From assembly GCA_018650185.1 (NCBI GenBank), contig JABIGL010000042.1, positions 21,362 through 85,361 of the forward strand: a stretch of 64,000 nt of DNA. Direction: 5' to 3'. Shown here in pieces: positions 17,322 to 27,300 of the stretch. The translations under genes and the position numbers were made by a program. The DNA is from Chloroflexota bacterium (GTDB lineage: Bacteria; Chloroflexota; Dehalococcoidia; Lucifugimonadales; Lucifugimonadaceae). Positions within the stretch are counted from its first letter, which is position 1. Each line of letters starts with the position of its first letter. The notes below the pieces were generated by a model. That model was not told the origin of the DNA, ran no database searches, and saw only the letters and a list, made by a program, of their open reading frames with translations.

Positions 17322-18638
17322 TCACATCACGCTCGATGCGAGCAAGTCGTCGTAGGTCTCTCTCCGGCGGATGAGCTTTGCTTCGCCGTCTTTGACGAGC
17401 ACAACCGCTGGCCTGAGCGACATGTTGTAGTTGCTCGCCATCGACAGGTTGTAGGCGCCTGAAGAAGCTATGGCGACCACGTCACCCGGCGCGAGATCCG
17501 GCATCGGAGCGTCTTTTACAAGCAAGTCGCCAGATTCACAGTACTTGCCAGCGATCGTTACATCCCCGGTCGGCGCTTCCGCTGGGCTGTTTGCTTTGAC
17601 CACCGAGTAGCCAGCTCCGTACAGCGCAGGCCGGATGTTGTCACCCATACCGCCGTCCACACTGACGTATTTGCGAACGCCCGGGATGTCTTTGGTCCCG
17701 CCGACGGTATAGACGGCGACTCCTGCCCTTCCGATGATGGCGCGACCGGGTTCCAGGATCAGGCGGGGTTCGTCCAGCCCGAATCTGTCGCATGCCTCGC
17801 GGACCGAAGCGCTGATCGCGCTGGCGTACTCGGAAATCTCCGGTGGGGGCGTATCCGAGACGTAGCCGATAGCGAACCCACCTCCGGGACTGAAAACCCG
17901 CTGGTTAAGGCCATGCTCACGCATCTTCGCTACAAGTTCCAATACGTACGGAATCGCCTCTGTGTAGGGCTCAATTTCAAATAATGGAGACCCGAGATGA
18001 AAGTGGACCCCGAGGACGTCGAGGTTTGACTTGCCCAGTGCGTGCTTGATTGCCTCCTCCGCCTGGCCGGTTTCGATGGGGAAGCCGAACTTCTGATCGA
18101 GGACGCCGGTCGCTGTGAGCAGGTGGGTGTGACCGTCGATGCTGGGCGATACACGAAGCAGGACCGGCTGCGTGATGCCTTTGTTATGGGCGACCTCGTC
18201 CAGCAGGTCGATCTCGTACATGCTGTCCACCGTAATCAGCCCGATGCCGTAATCAAGGGCCTCTTCAAGTTCTGCCCGGCCTTTGTTGTTGCCGTGGAAG
18301 TTGATCTCGGGGGCCGGAAACTCTGCGGCGCGGGCAATCGCGAGTTCGCCGCCGGTCACGACATCCATGCCGACGTGCTCTTCTTCCAAGATTTTAGCCA
18401 GTGCCGGGCTGCTAAACGCTTTAGACGAGTAAGCGATATGCGAGTTCGGATACTCCGTCCCGAAGCCACCGACGAAGGCGCGACACATCTCACGAATCGT
18501 GTGTTCGTCATATACGTAGAGTGGGGTGCCGTACATCTCGGCAAGCGAAACGACGTCACAGCCGCCAATAGTTAGCCGGCCTGCGTCATTCAGGTCCGCT
18601 GTCATCGGGAGCAGTTCCCTGTTTGGAATCTCGGTCAA
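17322..18638 (-). CDS. lysA: Diaminopimelate decarboxylase
   Basis: This fold type III PLP enzyme (438 residues with the chosen start) makes lysine from meso-diaminopimelate. Key features are IAYSSKAFSSPALAK (PLP lysine, near residue 70), the glycine loop SPGGGFAIGYV and YCESGDLL near the C-terminus (Cys and Glu from the dimer partner). A TTG at 18638 with AAAGG six bases upstream is preferred; a GTG at 18662 would add eight residues but has no ribosome site. Length is normal for LysA. Confidence 0.94.
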   Translation of the reverse strand: MTEIPNRELLPMTADLNDAGRLTIGGCDVVSLAEMYGTPLYVYDEHTIREMCRAFVGGFGTEYPNSHIAYSSKAFSSPALAKILEEEHVGMDVVTGGELAIARAAEFPAPEINFHGNNKGRAELEEALDYGIGLITVDSMYEIDLLDEVAHNKGITQPVLLRVSPSIDGHTHLLTATGVLDQKFGFPIETGQAEEAIKHALGKSNLDVLGVHFHLGSPLFEIEPYTEAIPYVLELVAKMREHGLNQRVFSPGGGFAIGYVSDTPPPEISEYASAISASVREACDRFGLDEPRLILEPGRAIIGRAGVAVYTVGGTKDIPGVRKYVSVDGGMGDNIRPALYGAGYSVVKANSPAEAPTGDVTIAGKYCESGDLLVKDAPMPDLAPGDVVAIASSGAYNLSMASNYNMSLRPAVVLVKDGEAKLIRRRETYDDLLASSVM

Positions 18639-18859
18639 GGGTCGCCTTTCTTCGAATTTCACGCATCAGAGGCGGGTAACGGATGTCGTGTTCGCACCGA
18701 CGCCCTTCGAATTTCATCACATTGGTGACAGGAACGCCATGTGGGTGGCGTCAACCCGGTACCTCGAACCAACCCGTTACGAGTGTGGCGACTATACTTC
18801 GACGATGGTCCATGCAAGTGGGCCACCGTGCGCCGCTTGAGATCAGGAATGGTTAAAGA

Positions 18860-19912
18860 ATGTCACAGCAGACGGATGTCAGGCTAACAAGTCTGGCCTC
18901 CTGCGCCGGCTGAGCTGGCAAGTACAGTCAAGCCGACCTGACGCGGGTTCTGCGTCAGCTACCAAACATCATGCCGTTTGATCCCAACGTTCTCGTGGGG
19001 TTCGATACGGGCGATGACGCCGCGATCTATCGCGTTACGGACGAGATAGCTCTCGTCTTAACGCTCGATTTCTTCCCGCCTATAGTTGACGATCCATACG
19101 ACTACGGCGCTATCGCCGTAGCCAACGCTGTGAGTGACGTTTACGCCGTTGGCGGCCGTCCGATTGCCGGGCTAAACATCGCCGGGTTCCCTGACGTCCT
19201 CACTCACGAAGTGATCGCCAAGATTCTCGAGGGCGGCGCTGCTAAAGCCGCTGAAGCTGGATTTCCGGTGCTGGGCGGGCACACCGTCCGGGACGATGAG
19301 CCAAAGTACGGCATGGCCGTTACCGGGTTCGTTCACCCGGGTAAACAGGTGACTAATGCCGCTGCACAGGTCGGCGACAAGCTTGTGATTACGAAGCCGC
19401 TCGGTAACGGAATCATTGCAACCGCCGGTAAAGCGCAAGTCGCCAAACCGGAGATCATCGCCGCCGCGGTCAAATCTATGTCCACGTTAAACCGCGATGC
19501 GGCGGATGCGATGGTTGCTGTTGGTGCGCACTCCGCTACGGATGTCACAGGATTCGGGTTGGTGGGCCATCTGATGGGCATGACGCGGGCCAGCGGCGTC
19601 AACGCAAAGGTCTGGCGCAGTTCCCTTCCCGTCCTCGATGGAACGCTCGAACTCATCGATGCCGGGATGGTGCCCGGCGGTACCCATCGCAACCTGGATT
19701 CACTTGAAGATGGTGTCGTCTGGGCCGATGAACTCACAGATGCAGACAAGTTCCTGATGGCAGACCCACAAACCTCTGGCGGCATGCTGATATCGGTGGC
19801 CGACGACTCACTGGATGAGCTGCTTTCACGACTACGAGACTTTGGTACTTTGGCCGCGGACGTCGTTGGCGAGATCGTTCCCGGACCCGGCGTTGTTGAG
19901 GCGCTGAGCTAG
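18860..19912 (+). CDS. selD: Selenide, water dikinase (selenocysteine-containing)
   Basis: SelD makes selenophosphate for selenocysteine and selenouridine synthesis. The ATG at 18860 opens a frame whose 18th codon is TGA (18911-18913), in the context SLASCAGUAGKYSQADL. That is exactly where SelD proteins have their catalytic Cys or Sec, so I read TGA as selenocysteine. Beyond it the frame continues without a stop to 19912 (350 residues), with FDTGDDAAIY, LTLDFFPPIVDDPYDYGAIAV... and ATDVTGFGLVGHL of the AIRS/PurM fold. A 7-bp hairpin 24 bases after the UGA fits a bacterial SECIS. A gene caller would truncate the product to begin at 18971, losing the catalytic site. selA, selB and selC are not in the window. 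Confidence 0.95.
18938..18958 (+). promoter_or_regulatory. Bacterial SECIS-like hairpin in selD
   Basis: CTGACGC (18938-18944) pairs perfectly with GCGTCAG (18952-18958) around the loop GGGTTCT. The stem begins 24 bases after the UGA codon, in the distance range known for bacterial SECIS elements, and the loop opens with G residues followed by U, as SelB recognition usually requires. Confidence 0.75.
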
Positions 19913-19989
19913 CCAGAGTGGATTAGTGATTCGGAAATACCCGGTACCGGATTAGCTAGTAGCGAAGACCACCGTCCAAATACGCTGCC

Positions 19990-20036
19990 CTTGTACTCGT
20001 GGGGACGCGATGTATCGCGTCTCTCATGAGTACAGG
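19990..20036 (+). repeat. Long imperfect hairpin between selD and the sensor kinase
   Basis: CTTGTACTC (19990-19998) pairs with GAGTACAGG (20028-20036), and the inner arm GACGCGA (20004-20010) pairs with TCGCGTC (20015-20021) around a TGTA loop. The rest of the 19913-20130 gap shows no gene. No T-run follows, so it may be a structured leader or a transcript-end element rather than a classic terminator. Confidence 0.5.
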
Positions 20037-20130
20037 TCCGCACACGCTTCTAAATATCCTGTGCGGGCCATGGTTTTGCGGAGTCGACGTGTAGTTCGCG
20101 TTGACCCGCTTGAGGCGACCAGGGGTAGGT

Positions 20131-22833
20131 TTGATCCAGGACGGCGATGAGGTGCCACCGGGGCATAACCCGGCGGAACGACCAGATTCAGCATCGGTAA
20201 CTCGCGTACTTCACATGGACGCGAGCGGTCGGGTCGTGCACGATCCCGGAAACGGTGATCCTCGCAGCATCGCACCTGATGCCGAACCCATCTCGCTATC
20301 AGACATCCTTCCCGAATCCGCCACCATCGATCTCATGGCGGCCATCCGGGCCGCCGCGGACACGGGAAACGCACAGTTCCTGGAGTTTGACCTGCTCTCC
20401 GAAGATGGTCTGCGCAGGATTCATGCGGAGGCAGCTCCTGATCCCGAACATCAGGGCGAGTTTGTGGTCACGTCCCGGGAATACTCCGATTCTGACGATT
20501 CCGAACTGATACGACAGGCCCGGGACGTCGATCTGTTCGCCGCTTTTTGCGCAGAGGCTCGTGAACGTGAATCCGTGTTCACGGAGTTTGCACGCGTCCT
20601 CGCCGTCCATCTGACATACGACCAGCTGAACATCGTTACAGTTGACACTGACCGGGATCAGCAACATGTGTTGTTCTCCACGGAAGATGATCTGGACGCC
20701 GTTGTTCCCTTGTCCGGCACCGCAGTTCAGGTCGTTTCACGAACCAACGAACGGCTTGTTGTCCCTACGGCAATTCCATCGGTGATCGTAGTTCCACTCC
20801 GTTCCTCCGGCGAAACGCTTGCCTACGTAAGCGTCCACTCAAAGGCCTGGGAGTCGTTTGACGACGACGAGCTTGAGGTCGTATCTGCTTTTTGCCCGTC
20901 CGTCGCCGCCGCGATGGCGGCCGATACATACCGGAAATTTTCTTCACGCTCCGTTCTTGAACAGAGCACATTGCAGGCGATCAGTGCTGTCTCAGCCGCC
21001 GCCGGTGATCTCGATACGATGCTCCAGGTGGTGGCCGACAGGATCCACCGCAACGATCGGTTCGCTTACGTACGCATTGAGGCCTTCGTAACGGAATTCA
21101 CCGCGGGGGCTGGTTCGAATATCCTGGCGACTCGCGGCGTCGATAGCGTCTCCACGGGAGATGTTCCTGATTTTGTTGAGGACCGGACGCCGCGGTCATG
21201 GAGCAAGGTCATTGGGGCCGGTTCTGAACCACTGGGTAACTTTTGCGTTGACGCCGCTCAAACCGTGGAGCTCGATCACGAGGACCAGGAGTTTCTCTCG
21301 GAATGCGCCCGCAGATTGGCCCACGGAATTGAACGCATCAAGACAGAAGATGCTCTCGAACGGCTTCGCACAGAGATTGACGCTTCCCGCGAAATCGAGC
21401 GGGCAACGGCAGGGTTGTCAGACCTCGTCGCGCTCGTCGAGATAGCTTCGGAAGAGATCGTTCGCCTGGCGGAACCGGCGTTCTTGAAAATTCGCGTAAC
21501 ACAGCCGGGTTCTAACGAGTCACGGCACGAACACAAAATCGCCGACCCGCTATCGCCAGGCGGACCGCAAACAGGTGATTCGGTAGGACTATCGACGGCG
21601 TCGGTCTCGCTTATCAGTCCCGCGGGTGTGGTCGGGGACATCCAGGCGGCGTGGAACAGCAGCGAGGAGGCCCGAACGGGGTTGCGCAGGCTTGAAGCGA
21701 TGACGCCGCGGCTCGCCGAACGCATCAATGCGCTTTTGCTCATGGAACAGGCGGCTTCCGATTCCAGGGATAACGCCTGTCTTGCGGAGATCGAGTCTGC
21801 GATTCTACGCTGCACAGACCCGGCGCTTGCCCTTGAGGAAGCCACCTCGATCCTGAGCGACAGACTACAAGGCGCACGGATTTCGATCTCCGCACTTGAA
21901 CCTGACGGATCAGCCTTCTCTGAAATCTCTGTAAGTGGATTCCCGATTCCGGGATGGGCCGACGGTTCACCTCGTCAACTTCAGGGCAGCCTGGAAGAGA
22001 CCCTCGTGCTCGGCACCGGGCCGGTTACAAGCGCCGGAAGCACACCCGACGCACTCGTCGCACGGTGGCCTTCAGAGGCACAGGCGATCGGTGCGGGTGT
22101 TCAGTCCCTCGTAAGTGCAGCAATCCCGACCGGTGACACAGTGTCAGCATGGCTTTCAGCCCGGTCTCCGCAGATCACCGGATTCGGTGAGGGCGACGTT
22201 AACCTTCTCGGTAGGGCCGCTACGTTGATGGCCGGGGCCGTGTTGCGACATGGCCCAATCTCCTCAGCAACGACTTCCGGATCTGAGATGGAGATCCTTG
22301 CCCGTATTGGTCACATCAGCCAGTCTGCGGGCGGCGTCGAGGTCCCGTACGCCCGATTCTCAGCAGAGCTTGCCGGTTTGGTTGAGTTCGGACAGATCGA
22401 GATTGCAGAGTTGGGGCCATCTCGCGATGTAGCCTGGAGGGTTTACCTGAGTGGTAAGCCTGTCCCCGGCTGGGAAGCCGGTTCAGAGTTCGCCTTGCCG
22501 GGAACGGTGACCGAGGCGGTTGTACGAAGTCGGACCGGCCTTCTGGTCACCGGCCAGTCAGATACCGAGATGGCGGGTCGATTTCCCGCCCAGGCGGCTG
22601 CACTGGCGGCGGAGTTAAGGGCACTTGTTGCCGCACCGCTCGTCATCGACGGGGAGCCGGTAGGAAGCCTGATTGTTCGCTCGATGGCCCCGGAGGCGTA
22701 CTCCCAGAAAGATCTCGTCGTAGTGGAGGCCGTTGCGGTCCACATTTCGGCCGCTGTTGCACGTGGCCGCCTACAAAAACGTATCGAACGTCAACGTCAC
22801 GAGTCTGAAGCCCTCGCCACCATGGGATCTTGA
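20131..22833 (+). CDS. Multi-GAF sensor protein, N-terminal part of a frameshifted histidine kinase
   Basis: The 900-residue product has a PAS-like N-terminal segment (about residues 30-120) followed by about four or five GAF-like domains, the clearest at about 140-270, 280-405 and 560-715. No transmembrane segment or output domain is visible. It ends abruptly in a helical linker (QKRIERQRHESEALATMGS) at a TGA. The histidine-kinase output lies immediately downstream in the +1-shifted frame, whose own beginning is the middle of another GAF domain. So this is probably one gene split by a frameshift. A TTG at 20131 with AGGGG five bases upstream is chosen; a TTG at 20101 is possible. Confidence 0.75.
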   Translation: MIQDGDEVPPGHNPAERPDSASVTRVLHMDASGRVVHDPGNGDPRSIAPDAEPISLSDILPESATIDLMAAIRAAADTGNAQFLEFDLLSEDGLRRIHAEAAPDPEHQGEFVVTSREYSDSDDSELIRQARDVDLFAAFCAEARERESVFTEFARVLAVHLTYDQLNIVTVDTDRDQQHVLFSTEDDLDAVVPLSGTAVQVVSRTNERLVVPTAIPSVIVVPLRSSGETLAYVSVHSKAWESFDDDELEVVSAFCPSVAAAMAADTYRKFSSRSVLEQSTLQAISAVSAAAGDLDTMLQVVADRIHRNDRFAYVRIEAFVTEFTAGAGSNILATRGVDSVSTGDVPDFVEDRTPRSWSKVIGAGSEPLGNFCVDAAQTVELDHEDQEFLSECARRLAHGIERIKTEDALERLRTEIDASREIERATAGLSDLVALVEIASEEIVRLAEPAFLKIRVTQPGSNESRHEHKIADPLSPGGPQTGDSVGLSTASVSLISPAGVVGDIQAAWNSSEEARTGLRRLEAMTPRLAERINALLLMEQAASDSRDNACLAEIESAILRCTDPALALEEATSILSDRLQGARISISALEPDGSAFSEISVSGFPIPGWADGSPRQLQGSLEETLVLGTGPVTSAGSTPDALVARWPSEAQAIGAGVQSLVSAAIPTGDTVSAWLSARSPQITGFGEGDVNLLGRAATLMAGAVLRHGPISSATTSGSEMEILARIGHISQSAGGVEVPYARFSAELAGLVEFGQIEIAELGPSRDVAWRVYLSGKPVPGWEAGSEFALPGTVTEAVVRSRTGLLVTGQSDTEMAGRFPAQAAALAAELRALVAAPLVIDGEPVGSLIVRSMAPEAYSQKDLVVVEAVAVHISAAVARGRLQKRIERQRHESEALATMGS

Positions 22834-24043
22834 GCCGGAAGTCGTCGCTGAACGAGCTGCAATCGCCTTCAAACGGCTCGTTGAGTGCGAGGCGTTTGTC
22901 GTTACGGCCGTGTCGGCAGACGCGGATACCGTTCGGGTTGTCGCATCGCACGGCGTAGATGAAGTCGACCGGGAATTCTTTGCGGAACGTATGGACCGGC
23001 TGCGATCGAAATCGGACGTTCTTCTTCCCGAAGGTCGCTCAAACTACGCTTCATCGTTACAAGCAAGAATCGGTCCCATGTCCAGGCCGCTGGGCTACGT
23101 TCATGCCTTCTCTTCCGTATCTGACGCGTTTACGGGCGACGATGCGGGCCTACTTCAACGTGTTGCCGAACAACTGGGCAGCGCATTCGAACGGGTGCGA
23201 GCTACCGACCACTCGACACGCCTGTCCGCCGAGCAGGGGCTACGGCGGATGCTGGATTCGCAAAACCGGGAGCTGAAAGAGCTCACGATCTCCAGGGATC
23301 GATTCCTCCGGACCATCGTCCACGAGCTGCACTCGCCCTTGATGTCCGTGCAGTTGATAACGGATCTGCTGATGCAGAACGCCACGGCAAACCTGGGCGA
23401 AGAGCAGTTGGCACAGCTCGGGTTAATTGCCGACAGTGGAGAGCGGCTTAAAGCGCTGGTCGGGAACCTTCTGGATGTCTCTCAAATTCAGTCCGACACA
23501 TTTGTGCTGGCACCGGAAGAGTTTGACGCCATGCCGATGATTCGTGACCTGTGTCAAACCTTTAGCGGGGTGTTGGCGCTTCACGGGCAACGTATCGAGT
23601 TGGCGATCGAGCGTCCAGATGAACCTCTCTGGCTGAACGCCGATCCAAGCCGGTTCTCTTCACTGTTATCGAATCTGATCGCAAACGCCTGCAAATATTC
23701 CGACGATGGAATGCCGATCCGTATTCAGGTTGATCGCAAGGATGTTGAGTTGCATGTGTCCGTGATCGACCAGGGTGTCGGGATCTCGGACGACGACCTG
23801 AGCCGGTTGTTCTCGCCATTTGAGCGTGGAACTAACCCGGTCGTGCTCAACCTGCCAGGGACCGGACTCGGACTGGTGATAGCTCGGTCGATTGCACGTT
23901 TGCACGGCGGTGATCTGGTGCTGGAATCTAGTTCGGGTATCGGAACGACAGCGCTATTCCACATCCAGGGTGCGCAAGACGGCCCGTCCGAGGCATACCG
24001 GGCGGGCGAGGCAGCCAGGGCCCAGGGCCAGTCACCCGACTAA
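22733..24043 (+). CDS. Sensor histidine kinase, C-terminal part (GAF-HisKA-HATPase)
   Basis: The frame encodes part of a GAF domain from about 22830 onward, a coiled linker, a HisKA domain (RDRFLRTIVHELHSPLMSV; phospho-acceptor His codon at 23321) and a HATPase domain (N box NLIANACKYSDDG, G1 DQGVGISDDD, G2 GTGLGLVIA). All catalytic boxes look intact. The first 30 or so residues from the TTG at 22733 are only the alternative reading of the preceding gene. No convincing start codon with a ribosome site exists near the true homology start, which supports fusion with the upstream GAF protein. No partner regulator is adjacent. Confidence 0.75.
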   Translation: MRSTFRPLLHVAAYKNVSNVNVTSLKPSPPWDLEPEVVAERAAIAFKRLVECEAFVVTAVSADADTVRVVASHGVDEVDREFFAERMDRLRSKSDVLLPEGRSNYASSLQARIGPMSRPLGYVHAFSSVSDAFTGDDAGLLQRVAEQLGSAFERVRATDHSTRLSAEQGLRRMLDSQNRELKELTISRDRFLRTIVHELHSPLMSVQLITDLLMQNATANLGEEQLAQLGLIADSGERLKALVGNLLDVSQIQSDTFVLAPEEFDAMPMIRDLCQTFSGVLALHGQRIELAIERPDEPLWLNADPSRFSSLLSNLIANACKYSDDGMPIRIQVDRKDVELHVSVIDQGVGISDDDLSRLFSPFERGTNPVVLNLPGTGLGLVIARSIARLHGGDLVLESSSGIGTTALFHIQGAQDGPSEAYRAGEAARAQGQSPD

Positions 24044-24357
24044 CGTTGGTGACAGAGTGAATGCGCCTTCTCGAGGAGCACCAAAACCTCAAATCGCTAT
24101 GCGGCGGCTTGTGATTTTTTCATCCTGAGCCGTAGTGAAGGATCTCCTGGTTTTTTTGGCGTACGTTTTTAATCGTCGGTGACATCAAAGCCGGGAACGC
24201 AATATGGTGAGGCTACGCCGTGAACTGAGACGGTTTTGACCTCCCTCACCCCTGCCCTCTCCCTGCAGGAGAGGGCAGGCGTCTTACCCCGGTTCGTATA
24301 GGCAGACGTATTGCCATACGCCCCTAAAACGCCATTGATCAACGAAGCCGGCGGGCT
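24044..24357. repeat. Gene-free gap with dispersed inverted repeats
   Basis: This convergent gap has no credible gene. It holds CCTGCCCTCTCC/GGAGAGGGCAGG, a perfect 12-bp inverted repeat with a 5-base loop at 24251-24279, preceded by CTCCCTCACCC. A second element at 24120-24140 has ATCCT...AGGAT arms and is followed by CTCCTGGTTTTTTT, which could end the sensor-kinase transcript. Relatives of the first element occur near 45.36, 45.47 and 48.41 kb. Confidence 0.7.
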
Positions 24358-27300
24358 CTAACCCGACTTACTGACACCCAGGTTGGCGCTTACTCCGTTT
24401 ACGTCTGTGGCCTCTGCGTGTGCGCCTGACGGAGCTGCGCCGTAGTTGACGCTGTCCGCCAGGGTCTCATCCCGGACATACGCCTCGTGTGTGCGTAACG
24501 GTGCGACCAACTCGTCTGGTGCTTCAACGTAGAGATCTATCCTGTCCGATATCTCAAGACCGGCAGACTTACGCAGGTTCTGGACGTGATGCACTAGCTC
24601 CCGGACAATCCCTTCCGCTTCCAGCTCCGGCGTCAGCTCTGTTCGTACACCAGCTGCGTATCCCGCGTCCACCGATACGGCGAATCCTTCGAGCCCTGAC
24701 TGTTCGATCAGGATCTCGTCAGGCTCAAGCGTGAAATCGCCAAGCGTGATCTGCTCACCGCGCTCCGATGTCCCGGCAAGTTCCGCCGGGTCTGCCGCCT
24801 CAATCGCCTGCCTGATCTTCTGGAGGTCACGGCCGTACTTCGGTCCAAGCGCTGGAAGGTTTGGCAAAATCGAAACACTTAGCAATCCACCCTGTCCGCG
24901 CGCATCGCTAACCGCCTTCACGTTCAGCTCTTCTTTGAGCTGGTCCTCGATGAGGGGCAAGAAGCTGCGCTCGCGATCCGTCCGGAGGTCCACCAGTAGC
25001 TCCGCCAGCGGCTGCCGGACCTTAAGGCGTGATGAGGCACGTGCTGAGCGCCCCAGGCTCGCCAGACGGCGTGCCAGGTTGACCGAGTCTGACAGGTCGT
25101 CATCTATCGCAGACTCGTCCACTACGGGCCAATCGGACAGGTGGACACTGTCCGGCGCATCTGCGTCAACACGAGCCACCAGATTGCGGTACATCTCCTC
25201 CGACAGGAAGGGTGTGACCGGCGCCAACAGCCGTGACAGGGTCGTCAACGCCGTGTACAGCGTTGCGTACGCGGCCTGCTTATCGGCGTCAGACTCGCTT
25301 CTCCAGAAGCGCCGTCGGGATCGACGTACGTACCAGTTCGAGAGGCCGTCGATGAACTCCTCGATGGTGCGCATCGCCTCCATCGGACGCCACGTCTCCA
25401 GGTACTCGGTGACACGTCCTACGAGCCGGTTCAGCTCAGACAGCAACCAGCGGTCGAGCTCAGATCGTTCCCCCGAAACGTTCAGGTCATCAGCCGTTGC
25501 CGGGTCCCAGTCGTCGAGGTTGGCATAGGTTACAAAGAACGAATACACGTTCCAGAACGGGATCAGGAAGCGTCGACGCACCTCGTCGCCGGGTCCGTAG
25601 CCAAAGTTCAGGTTGCTGGACGGATTCTGGCGCGTGTAGAGCCAGCGCATCGTGTCCACGCCCATCTTATCGGCCGCTTCTTCGAACCAGATCGCGTTCC
25701 CGCGCGACTTGTGCATCTCCGCACCGGTCTCGTCGCGCATAAGTGCGTAGCTGAAGACGGCTTTCGCCGGTTCTCTGTTCTCGAGTGCCGCACTCATAGC
25801 GATCAACGAGTAGAACCAGTTCCGGAACTGGCCGGGGAAGCTCTCGGATATCCAGTCTGCCGGGTACCAGTCGTTCCAGTAATCTTTATCCGTTCGGTAC
25901 TTGAGCGTAGAGAACGAAACGATCCCCGCGTCCAGCCACGGATTGCCGACGTCCGGGATCCGCGAGACCTTCTCGCCGCAATCGGTGCAGGCGATCTTGA
26001 CGGCGTCGATCCACGGTCGATGTGGCGAGTGGCCTTCGAACTGGTCCCAACCTTCAACGGCGCGCTCCTTTAGCTCCGTCTCGGAGCCCATCACGTCCAC
26101 CTTGCCGCAGGACTCGCACTTGTAGATCGGCAGCGCCAGTCCCCAGTAGCGCTTCTTTGAGATCATCCAGTCGTGCATGTTGTCGAGCCAGTCCAGCTCC
26201 CGGTCCTGGCCAAACCCCGGCACCCATGTCATCTTTTTAGTTGCGTCTTTCATCGGCTCTCTGAGGTCATCCATGCCGATGAACCACTCGTCGACTAGTC
26301 GGAACACAAGCTCAGTGTTGCAACGCCAGCACACCGGGTAGCGGTGCAGGTACGGCACGACGGCGTACAGGACACCTTTCTCTTCAAGGTTCTTGAAGAT
26401 GTCGTCATTCACCTCGGACACGTTCCGCCCGGATAGCCAGTCGAACCCTTCGATGTAGTCGCCGTCCTCAGTCAGTGGAGCGATTATCGGTAGGCTGTGT
26501 TCGTTTCCGAGTTGGAAGTCCTCGGCACCAGCACCTGGAGCGATGTGCACGATGCCCGTGCCCTCGTCCTCTCCAACGTCGTCCCACTCAAGCACACGAT
26601 GCACCTGGCTGGCCTCGGACTGCGCCGGGAGCTCGTCAAAGGGTCCGCGGTATTTCAGCCCGGCCAGCTTTGAGCCCGGTAGTTCTTCAAGTACCTCGTG
26701 GTCGCCCTTGAGCACTTTGAGTAGCTCTTTGCCGAGGTACAGGATTTCGTCGTTGTTACGAACTTTGACGTAGGTGTTCTCGGGGTGAACAGCTGCGGCC
26801 ACGTTTGCGGCGAGCGTCCACGGCGTCGTCGTCCACACGAGCAGGCTTTCGCCCTCACGGTCCACAAGCGGGAATTTCAGGTAGACGGAGTTGTGCGTGA
26901 TCTCCTGGTAGCCCTCGGTCACGATCTCGTGCTGTGAGAGGCCGGTGCCGCAACGTGGGCACCACGGCATGGTGTCACGACCCTCGTAGATCCAGCCGCG
27001 CTCGTGACAGGTCTTCAAGAAATGCCAGATGGTGTAGTTATTTTCGTCGGATTTCGTGTGATACGAGTCGTCCCAGTCCATCCACATGGCGAGCCGTTTG
27101 GACTGCTCCGAGATGATCCCGGCGAAGCGATCCACACGCGCCTTGCACTCTTCAACGAACTTATCAATCCCGAAGTCTTCGATGTCGTGCTTGTTGCGGA
27201 AGCCGAGTTCTTTCTCGACCTCTACCTCAACCCACAACCCCTGGCCGTCGAATCCGTTCTGGAAACGCTGGCGGTAGCCCTGCATGTTGCGGAAGCGTAG

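Noticed and set aside
22831..22833. TGA ending the GAF sensor frame as a possible second selenocysteine codon
   Set aside because: Another in-frame TGA follows within about six codons, and the downstream kinase homology is in a different frame.
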